A program made the translations under genes and the position numbers. 31,120 nucleotides of DNA from the NCBI GenBank assembly GCA_900753245.1, contig CAADYJ010000086.1, forward strand, positions 1 to 31,120, given 5' to 3'. This document shows, in pieces, positions 24,983 through 31,120 of this stretch; the stretch's first letter is position 1, and every line of letters starts with the position of its first letter. A model generated the notes under the pieces. It ran no database searches and had not been told where the DNA came from. It was given only the letters and a program-made list of their open reading frames with translations. The DNA is from Clostridia bacterium (GTDB lineage: Bacteria > Bacillota > Clostridia > TANB77 > CAG-508).

Positions 24983-26086
24983 ATGAAAAAATATGATTAT
25001 CTAATAGTTGGAGCAGGTTTATTTGGAGCGACTTTTGCTTATGAAATGACAAAGAAAAATAAAAAGTGTTTAGTAATAGACAGAAGAAATCATATTGGAG
25101 GAAATATTTACTGTGAAAAAATTAACAATATTAATGTACACAAATATGGTGCACATATATTCCATACTAGTGATAAAGAAATATGGAACTATGTTAATCA
25201 ATTTGCAGAATTTAATAATTATATAAATTCACCAATCGCAAATTATAAAGGAGAATTGTACAATTTGCCTTTTAATATGAATACTTTTTCAAAATTATGG
25301 GGAATTGTAACTCCTAAGCAAGCAAAAGAAAAAATAGAAGAACAAAAACAAAAATATGGAGTAGAAAATCCTACAAATTTAGAAGAACAAGCTATTTCTT
25401 TAGTTGGAAAAGATATATATGAAAAATTGGTAAAAGAATATACTGAAAAACAATGGGGAAGAGATTGCAAAGAACTACCAGCATTTATTATAAAACGTCT
25501 ACCAGTAAGATTTACTTTTAATAATAATTATTTCAATGATAGATACCAAGGAATTCCAATTGGAGGATACAATGTAATAATAGAAAAAATGTTAGAAAAA
25601 TGCGATATAGAACTTAATGTTGACTATTTAAAAAATAAAGAAAAATACAGTGAACTTGCAGACAAAGTTTTATATACAGGTATGATTGATGAATTCTTTG
25701 ACTACAAATTAGGAAACTTAGAATATAGATCATTAAAATTCGAAAATGAAATATATGAAGATGTAGATAATTATCAAGGGGTAGCAGTTGTAAATTATAC
25801 TAGTCATAATGAAAAATATACAAGAATTATAGAACATAAACATTTTGAATTTAATGATTGCAAAGGAACTATTATAACAAAAGAATATCCAAGAGATTGG
25901 AAACTAGGAGATGAAGCATATTATCCAGTAAATGATGAAAAAAATACAAAATTATTTGAACAATATAAAGAATTAGCAAAAGAAAATAAAAATGTTATAT
26001 TTGGTGGAAGACTAGGAAATTACAAATATTATGACATGGATAAAGTTATAAGAGCTAGTTTAGATTTAGTTAAAGAGGAAATATAA
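24983..26086 (+). CDS. glf: UDP-galactopyranose mutase
   Basis: Flavoenzyme that interconverts UDP-galactopyranose and UDP-galactofuranose, the donor for galactofuranosyl residues. At 367 residues it has the normal length. The FAD-binding GAGLFGA (10-16) is followed by the RRNHIGGNIY segment (34-43) and the HKYGAHIFHT motif typical of Glf; EKQWG and the PIGGYN segment in the middle and GRLGNYKYYDMD near the end also fit. RBS AAAGGAG precedes the ATG. A TATAAT at 24931-24936 might be a -10 box, but no good -35 accompanies it. The next GT2 starts 16 bases later, so the two are probably co-transcribed. Its presence suggests Galf in the surface glycan. Confidence 0.97.
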   Translation: MKKYDYLIVGAGLFGATFAYEMTKKNKKCLVIDRRNHIGGNIYCEKINNINVHKYGAHIFHTSDKEIWNYVNQFAEFNNYINSPIANYKGELYNLPFNMNTFSKLWGIVTPKQAKEKIEEQKQKYGVENPTNLEEQAISLVGKDIYEKLVKEYTEKQWGRDCKELPAFIIKRLPVRFTFNNNYFNDRYQGIPIGGYNVIIEKMLEKCDIELNVDYLKNKEKYSELADKVLYTGMIDEFFDYKLGNLEYRSLKFENEIYEDVDNYQGVAVVNYTSHNEKYTRIIEHKHFEFNDCKGTIITKEYPRDWKLGDEAYYPVNDEKNTKLFEQYKELAKENKNVIFGGRLGNYKYYDMDKVIRASLDLVKEEI

Positions 26087-26102
26087 AAAAGGGTAAGATA
26101 AA

Positions 26103-26876
26103 ATGGAAAAAATGAAAATATCAATAATTACGGCGACATACAATTCAGAAAAAACATTAAAAGATACGCTAGAGTCTGTTTTAAAACAAACATATTCCAA
26201 TTATGAGCATATTATTATAGATGGATTATCAAAAGATAAAACTATAGATATTGTAAAAGAATATAAAGAAAAATATAATGGCAAATTAAAATATATATCT
26301 GAAAAAGATACAGGGCTTTATGATGCTATGAATAAAGGTATAAGCTTGGCATCCGGAGATATTATAGGAATATTAAATTCAGATGATATATATGCAAATA
26401 ATAATGTGTTAACTACTATAATAGATAAATTTAAGAAGACTAATTGTGATGGGGTATATGGAAATCTAGTGTTCATGGATGAAAAGACCATGTCTAAACC
26501 ACAGAGAATATGGAAATCTAAAACAGGAAAAATAGGTAATGGTTGGCATCCAGCACATCCAACTTTATATTTAAAGAAAGAAGTGTATGAAAAAGTAGGA
26601 AAATTTAATTTAAAATATAGAATATGTGCAGACTATGATTTTATGATAAGAATGATGGTAGATAAAAGCATAAATCTGGAATATATTGATGATTATATGG
26701 TATACATGAGAGTAGGAGGAACTAGTACAGATGGACTAAAAGGGTATATTAAAAATTTGAAGGAGTCTCATAAAGTACTTATAAATAATAAAGTTAAACA
26801 TCCATATATAGTTGATATAAAAAGAATAATGAAAACAGTTTATCAAATGGGTGTAGCAAAATTAAGAAATAAATAG
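26103..26876 (+). CDS. Family 2 glycosyltransferase next to glf
   Basis: A 257-residue GT-A enzyme of the WcaA type: ISIITATYNSEKTL at the start, IIDGLSKDKT (38-47), the KDTGLYDAMNKGI segment (68-80) and the donor/metal motif NSDD (92-95). HPTLYLKKEVYEKVG and CADYDF (about 175-180) are the usual downstream acceptor/catalytic parts. The RBS is weak (AAGGGTAAG). Being cotranscribed with glf, it is a candidate galactofuranosyltransferase, though many members of this subgroup use other donors. Confidence 0.9.
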   Translation: MEKMKISIITATYNSEKTLKDTLESVLKQTYSNYEHIIIDGLSKDKTIDIVKEYKEKYNGKLKYISEKDTGLYDAMNKGISLASGDIIGILNSDDIYANNNVLTTIIDKFKKTNCDGVYGNLVFMDEKTMSKPQRIWKSKTGKIGNGWHPAHPTLYLKKEVYEKVGKFNLKYRICADYDFMIRMMVDKSINLEYIDDYMVYMRVGGTSTDGLKGYIKNLKESHKVLINNKVKHPYIVDIKRIMKTVYQMGVAKLRNK

Positions 26877-26894
26877 AAAAAGCACTATAAAATG

Positions 26895-26923
26895 TTGAAA
26901 TTTATACATTTTTATAATATAAT
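26895..26923 (+). promoter_or_regulatory. Promoter of rfbD
   Basis: TTGAAA (26895-26900), 17 bases, TATAAT (26918-26923). A second overlapping TATAAT starts at 26913. The start codon is 52 bases downstream. Confidence 0.75.
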
Positions 26924-26975
26924 ACGTTATGTAACTGTATACACAAATATTATATAGAAAGGTGAAGGTAAAATA

Positions 26976-27830
26976 ATGAAAATTCTAATTACAGGAGCAA
27001 ATGGAATGCTTGCAAAAGCAGTAAGAAAAAGATTTGAGGAGCATGAGTTAATCTTAACAGATGTTACAAATTTTGAAAAGCTTGATATAACAAACAGCGA
27101 AGAAGTTAACAAATTTGTAGCAGAAGTAAAGCCGGATGTTATTATCAACTGTGCTGCATATACAGCTGTTGATAAAGCAGAATCTGATGAAGATTTGGCA
27201 AGAAAAATCAATAGCGATGGTCCAAGAAATTTGGCTGCTGCAGCAAGCAAAAACAATTGCAAATTAGTTCACATTAGTACAGACTATGTTTTCGGTGGAG
27301 AATTATCTTTAGATGAAATTTACAAAGAAGATGATCCAAAAGCACCGGTAACTGCATATGGAAGAACTAAATTAGCAGGGGAAGAAGCAATTAAAGAAAA
27401 TGCTAAAGAATTTTATATCTTTAGAACAGCATGGCTTTATGGAGATGGTAAAAACTTCGTAAGAACAATGCTTAAGTTCGGAAAAGAAAAAGATGAAGTA
27501 AAAGTTGTTTGTGACCAACATGGTAGCCCAACATATGCTGTAGATTTAGCAAATATTATCTATCAGGCATTAGAAAAGGAAATTCCTTATGGTATTTACC
27601 ATACGACTAATTTAGGTTTTACAACATGGTATGAGTTTACTAAAAAGATTTATGAATTAGCAGGAATTTCTTGCAAAGTAAATCCTGTAACTTCAGAAGA
27701 ATTTGCTAGTGCAGCTAAAAGACCTGCAAACTCAATGCTTTCAAAAGAAAAAATCTTAGATGCAGGAGTAGAAATTCCTTCTTGGGAGGATGCATTAGAA
27801 AGATATTTGAAAGAAGAAAAAGAAATGTAA
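26976..27830 (+). CDS. rfbD: dTDP-4-dehydrorhamnose reductase
   Basis: Reduces dTDP-4-dehydro-L-rhamnose to dTDP-L-rhamnose with NAD(P)H, the last step of the donor pathway. At 284 residues it is of normal length. The short-chain dehydrogenase motifs are present: GANGML (7-12) in the dinucleotide-binding turn, NCAAYTAVDKAE (58-69), STDYVF (101-106), and the catalytic Y128-x3-K132 in AYGRTK. Late motifs RTAWLYG and HTTNLG fit RmlD. RBS AAAGGTGAAGG is present. The rmlA, rmlB and rmlC genes are not in the window. Its base composition is visibly richer in G+C than its neighbours. It has its own promoter and terminator. Confidence 0.97.
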   Translation: MKILITGANGMLAKAVRKRFEEHELILTDVTNFEKLDITNSEEVNKFVAEVKPDVIINCAAYTAVDKAESDEDLARKINSDGPRNLAAAASKNNCKLVHISTDYVFGGELSLDEIYKEDDPKAPVTAYGRTKLAGEEAIKENAKEFYIFRTAWLYGDGKNFVRTMLKFGKEKDEVKVVCDQHGSPTYAVDLANIIYQALEKEIPYGIYHTTNLGFTTWYEFTKKIYELAGISCKVNPVTSEEFASAAKRPANSMLSKEKILDAGVEIPSWEDALERYLKEEKEM

Positions 27831-27843
27831 TTTACCTAAAATC

Positions 27844-27880
27844 AAACGGTGTAATCTAAATAGATTACATCGTTTTTTTT
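27844..27880 (+). terminator. Terminator of rfbD
   Basis: A 14-bp stem (27844-27857 with 27862-27875, one G-U pair) closes a four-base AAAT loop; the T run extends to 27880. Confidence 0.9.
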
Positions 27881-27892
27881 ATAAAATAAATA

Positions 27893-27921
27893 TTGAAAAT
27901 AACAATTACAAATGATAAAAT
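27893..27921 (+). promoter_or_regulatory. Promoter of the CAP/Big_2 surface protein
   Basis: TTGAAA (27893-27898), 17 bases, TAAAAT (27916-27921), 35 bases before the ATG. Confidence 0.55.
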
Positions 27922-27955
27922 ATTAAAGAAATAAAAAGTAAAAGGGGATATAAGT

Positions 27956-30900
27956 ATGAAAAAAAGTTTTTCTTTATTAATCATTTTTATACTTTTAGTA
28001 TTACAGCTATTTGTACCAATAAATAGTTGCATGGCAGAAACATTAGATGACAATGTTCTAATTAAATCTGCAGGAGTTACAATTACAAAATCAACAACAA
28101 TAAATGAAGTAACATCACAATATGGAGCAAGCCCAAAACTTGTTACTCCATCAGCTTTTGGTGGAAAAACATACACATATTGTAAAGGTGATTATGAGAA
28201 TATTTTATTCTTGGAAACAAATAATAATGGTGCTATTATATCTTATGGAGCATTATCGGACGATTTCAAAAGTTCATTCTATTCAGCAGGAGACAAAGTA
28301 AGTAATACTATATACTATATGCAAGGAACAACAGCTACAGGCAGTTTATCAGATAAAGCAGAAGGAATAGTAACTTATAATGATGATTTATTAACTAATC
28401 AAGTTATACAAAGCTATTGTGTAGAATTTATGAGAGATAAACACACATATGAAAAGTATTATTCTATGCATGCTGTATATATGCTTAACTATTTTTTGAA
28501 AAAAGATGGATGGAGTGAAAGAGGAGAATTTAATGAGGAGCTATATGATACAATAAGTAGAATTACTGATAATGGAAAAGCAATTTCTGATTATGCAACA
28601 GAAAATAAGAAAGAATCATATTATAAAAGAGCTGGTTCAAATACTAGCTATTTAGCATTATGGGAAGAATTGCCAAATCCATTAAGACCTGTAAAAGTTA
28701 CGAGAAATTATGTACCAACTCAAGACAAAAAATATGCTTATTTGAGATATGAGATGTATACAAATTCTCAAGGAAAGTATGATGGAGAAATTTATAGTTA
28801 TTATTTTGACAAGAGTTTTATAGAAAAAAGCGATGATAAAGCTGAAACTCTAACACAATCTGAACAAACAAAATATAATAATGCAAAACAAGAATATAAA
28901 GAATCTGTAAACACATTTAATCAAAATGGTTCATCATATTATGAAACAGAACCTACATATAAAACTACACCATTAGTAGCAGGAAAAATTAAAGAAAACA
29001 AAATAAAAGGAGCAGTAGGGTATTTAAATTCAATTCGTGTAGCAGCAGGGTTATCTAAACTTGAGTATGATAGTTCTTTAACAGAAAGTGCACAATATAA
29101 AGCAACCTTAACATCATATATGACAACAAATGGAATAAGTACAAGTAATCCACATTATCCAACAAAGCCAAGTGAAGTAGATCAAAGTTTTTATAATATA
29201 GCTCAAAGAAATATGTCTTTTGAAAATTTATATTATGGAAACATGATAACTTCTATTACACATGCTATTAATGATGGAGAAGGAGATACTATTGCTTGTG
29301 GACATCGATATAATCTTTTAAGACCAGGTGCTGTAAAAATAGGAATAGGTTGTACTAACGGACAGGGAGCACATAAACTTTCAGGATATGCTCCATACAC
29401 TGTAAATGCAGTTGCGTGGCCAAGTATAGGTATTACACCATTAGAAGCATATACAGGCGGTTATTGGACATGTAAGTTTTATGAAGATTATACAGTGACT
29501 TCGGATACCACGGTAAATGTAAAATGCTTAAATAATAACAGAGAATGGAACTTCACAGAAAAATCAGTTACTGGAAATAATAGATTTTATATAGGAAATA
29601 ATCAAGTATCTTTCTATAATGAAGATATGCAAGAAATGAGTGAAGATGGATATATATTTGTTATTACAATAAAAAATGTAAAAAAGGATGGAAATCTTAC
29701 AAACTATACATATAGGTCAGTGTTTAAATCATTGACTAGTGGAACAGAGATTGTCTACCCAACATCTATTAGTCTAAATAAAACAAGTATACAAGGAACA
29801 CAAGGAGCAAAATTTGTATTAGAACCTACATTTTCTAATAATTCTCCTACAGAAGTTAGAACTATATGGTCATCTTCTAATACAAATGTAGCAAAGGTTA
29901 ATCAATATGGAGAAGTTACAATTGTAGGTGCAGGAACTGCAGTAATTACAGTAAAAACTTTAAATGGAATTACGGCAACATGTACAGTAAATGGAACTAC
30001 ACAAATAAATGGATTAAAATTTGAAAAAAATATATACATCTTAAAAGAAAATAAAAGCATACAAGTTAAAGTATTAGAAACTTCAGGGTTAGCAATAGAT
30101 AATAGCAAAATTACATGGAAAGTTGAAAATTCATCAGTGACTAAAATAGAAAATGGAAACATAATAGGAGTAAAAGAAGGGAAAACAAAAATTACAGCAA
30201 GTTATTTAGGGAAAACTGCAACAGCTGTTGTAAAAATATTGCCATACAATAATTATCATCCTACATTTAGACTACGTTCAGAAATGGGATATTATGATTT
30301 GTTAGAACCAGGAGTAACTTCAACAATAATGTTCACTCAAGAAGCAAGCCAAAGTGTATACTTTGATAAAATGGAATGTAATTTATATTATGATCCAACT
30401 AATATAGAAATAGTAAAAATAGAACCAGTATTAAAAGGTTTAACGAGTCAAAAAGTATCAGAAGGAAAAATACATTTTTCTTATGATGTGACTTCTGAAA
30501 ATAATATCTATAAAATAGAGAAAAATTTAGCTAAAATTACTATAAAAGCAAAAGAAAGTGCAGTATATGCAGAGAACAGGTTTGATATGAATGAGGTAAG
30601 ATATCATTACTATGGAAGTACAGACACACAATATGGATCTTTCCAATATCCAATTACTATAAAAACAGCCAATGCTATACAAAATGTAACTTTATCTAGA
30701 ACATCTATTAACTTTACAGTTAAAGGAGGAACAGCAAAATTAACAGCAACAATTAGTCCAACAGAACATATAAGCAGTGATAAAATAACATGGTCATCTT
30801 CTAATACTAATGTAGCAACTGTAAATGATATAGGAGTAGTAACTGCAAAAGCAAATGGAAGTGCAACAATAATTGCTAAAGCTGTAAATGGAAAAACAGC

Positions 30901-31120
30901 AAGTTGTAAAGTAACTGTACAATATAAAACAGAGATTCCTATTACAGCAGTGAAATTGAATACAACAAACTTAACATTAAATAAGGGAAAAACAAGTACT
31001 TTAGTTGCAACAATAACACCAAGTAACACAACACAAAGTAAAACAATAACATGGTCAAGTAGCAATACTAATATTGCAACAGTAAGTAGTACTGGAGTAG
31101 TAACAGCAAAAGCAAGTGGA
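27956..31120 (+). CDS. Large secreted CAP-domain protein with Big_2 repeats and a cohesin-like domain (3' end beyond the window)
   Basis: Open for 1055 codons without a stop and cut by the window edge. RBS AAAGGGG precedes the ATG. Signal peptide about 1-27 (a weak INSC could alternatively be a lipobox). An N-terminal region (about 33-140, with repeated aromatic YTYCKGDYENILFLE-type strands) resembles the CAP-associated domain, followed by a region I cannot name (about 145-335). A CAP/SCP domain follows at about 345-480 (LNSIRVAAGLSKLEYD; GHRYNLLRPGAVKIGIG). Big_2 immunoglobulin-like domains lie at about 602-682, 685-763 (divergent), 905-990 and 995 to the edge, each with a TWSSSNTNVAT-like core in the regular copies. 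A cohesin-like domain (about 768-903) contains CNLYYDPTNIEIVKIEP and GKIHFSYD. Likely a surface scaffold or adhesin; its own promoter and the preceding terminator make it a separate transcript. Confidence 0.85.
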   Translation, partial: MKKSFSLLIIFILLVLQLFVPINSCMAETLDDNVLIKSAGVTITKSTTINEVTSQYGASPKLVTPSAFGGKTYTYCKGDYENILFLETNNNGAIISYGALSDDFKSSFYSAGDKVSNTIYYMQGTTATGSLSDKAEGIVTYNDDLLTNQVIQSYCVEFMRDKHTYEKYYSMHAVYMLNYFLKKDGWSERGEFNEELYDTISRITDNGKAISDYATENKKESYYKRAGSNTSYLALWEELPNPLRPVKVTRNYVPTQDKKYAYLRYEMYTNSQGKYDGEIYSYYFDKSFIEKSDDKAETLTQSEQTKYNNAKQEYKESVNTFNQNGSSYYETEPTYKTTPLVAGKIKENKIKGAVGYLNSIRVAAGLSKLEYDSSLTESAQYKATLTSYMTTNGISTSNPHYPTKPSEVDQSFYNIAQRNMSFENLYYGNMITSITHAINDGEGDTIACGHRYNLLRPGAVKIGIGCTNGQGAHKLSGYAPYTVNAVAWPSIGITPLEAYTGGYWTCKFYEDYTVTSDTTVNVKCLNNNREWNFTEKSVTGNNRFYIGNNQVSFYNEDMQEMSEDGYIFVITIKNVKKDGNLTNYTYRSVFKSLTSGTEIVYPTSISLNKTSIQGTQGAKFVLEPTFSNNSPTEVRTIWSSSNTNVAKVNQYGEVTIVGAGTAVITVKTLNGITATCTVNGTTQINGLKFEKNIYILKENKSIQVKVLETSGLAIDNSKITWKVENSSVTKIENGNIIGVKEGKTKITASYLGKTATAVVKILPYNNYHPTFRLRSEMGYYDLLEPGVTSTIMFTQEASQSVYFDKMECNLYYDPTNIEIVKIEPVLKGLTSQKVSEGKIHFSYDVTSENNIYKIEKNLAKITIKAKESAVYAENRFDMNEVRYHYYGSTDTQYGSFQYPITIKTANAIQNVTLSRTSINFTVKGGTAKLTATISPTEHISSDKITWSSSNTNVATVNDIGVVTAKANGSATIIAKAVNGKTASCKVTVQYKTEIPITAVKLNTTNLTLNKGKTSTLVATITPSNTTQSKTITWSSSNTNIATVSSTGVVTAKASG
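29763..31120 (+). repeat. Big_2 coding repeats interrupted by a cohesin-like segment
   Basis: Four immunoglobulin-like coding units, in pairs on either side of a 400-base cohesin-like segment (about 30260-30660). The core ATGGTCATCTTCTAATAC is shared at about 29868 and 30790, and a diverged copy (ATGGTCAAGTAGCAATAC) lies at about 31052. Confidence 0.7.

Noticed and set aside
30610..31065. 151-codon minus-strand ORF opposite the Big_2 repeats
   Set aside because: It is a shadow of a long plus-strand frame that is open for over 1000 codons with clear domains, and it has no ribosome-binding site.
1..31120. Mollicute-type code (TGA read as Trp), suggested by the strong AT bias
   Set aside because: Trp is encoded by TGG throughout, TGA ends the gene at 14845, and the wall-associated genes argue for a walled Firmicute.

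Overview
The window is a very AT-rich (roughly 27-30% G+C by eye), densely packed stretch of a low-GC Gram-positive genome. Clostridial ChW repeats beside a GH25 lysozyme, a dockerin, VanW-like and DUF5665 proteins, strong AGGAGG ribosome-binding sites and the standard genetic code (TGG for Trp, TGA used as a stop) point to Clostridia, probably an uncultured gut lineage. I see no phage genes, insertion sequences, CRISPR array or rRNA.

Layout. (1) 1-4020: terminator of an upstream gene, then a promoter and a two-gene surface-protein operon: a glucosaminidase-like/SH3/dockerin protein and a membrane-anchored SH3/cadherin-like protein. (2) 4026-4886: an oppositely oriented, secreted SH3-VanW protein. 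(3) 4914-9318: tRNA-Thr(CGT), then ftsY, a UPF0182 membrane protein and a small DUF5665 protein. (4) 9349-23149: one long co-directional run with gaps of 0-39 bases and no internal terminator. It starts with pgsA and continues as a cell-envelope polysaccharide locus: ABC-2 exporter permease and ATPase (ATPase with a Wzt-type C-terminal domain), a membrane-anchored MBL-fold hydrolase, a methyltransferase/kinase-like/coiled-coil protein, a double GT2, a GT-C-like membrane protein, a DPM1-type GT2 with a DUF2304 partner, two more GT2 enzymes and a Wzx-type flippase. (5) 23216-24841: secreted ChW-GH25 lysozyme with its own promoter and terminator. (6) 24983-27830: glf (UDP-galactopyranose mutase), another GT2, and rfbD (dTDP-rhamnose synthesis). 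(7) 27956 to the window end: start of a very large secreted CAP-domain protein with Big_2 repeats and a cohesin-like domain, cut by the window edge.

How it fits together. The locus probably makes a wall polysaccharide containing rhamnose and galactofuranose. The ATPase's C-terminal domain and the methyltransferase/kinase-like protein recall the Wzm/Wzt/WbdD system of Gram-negative O9a-type O-antigen, where a terminal cap stops chain growth and licenses export. The GT-C/GT2/DUF2304 trio recalls the streptococcal GacL/GacI/GacJ side-chain module. Flanking surface proteins offer a possible dockerin (first gene) and cohesin (last gene) pair. All functional links are inferred from motifs and gene order; none was tested by search.
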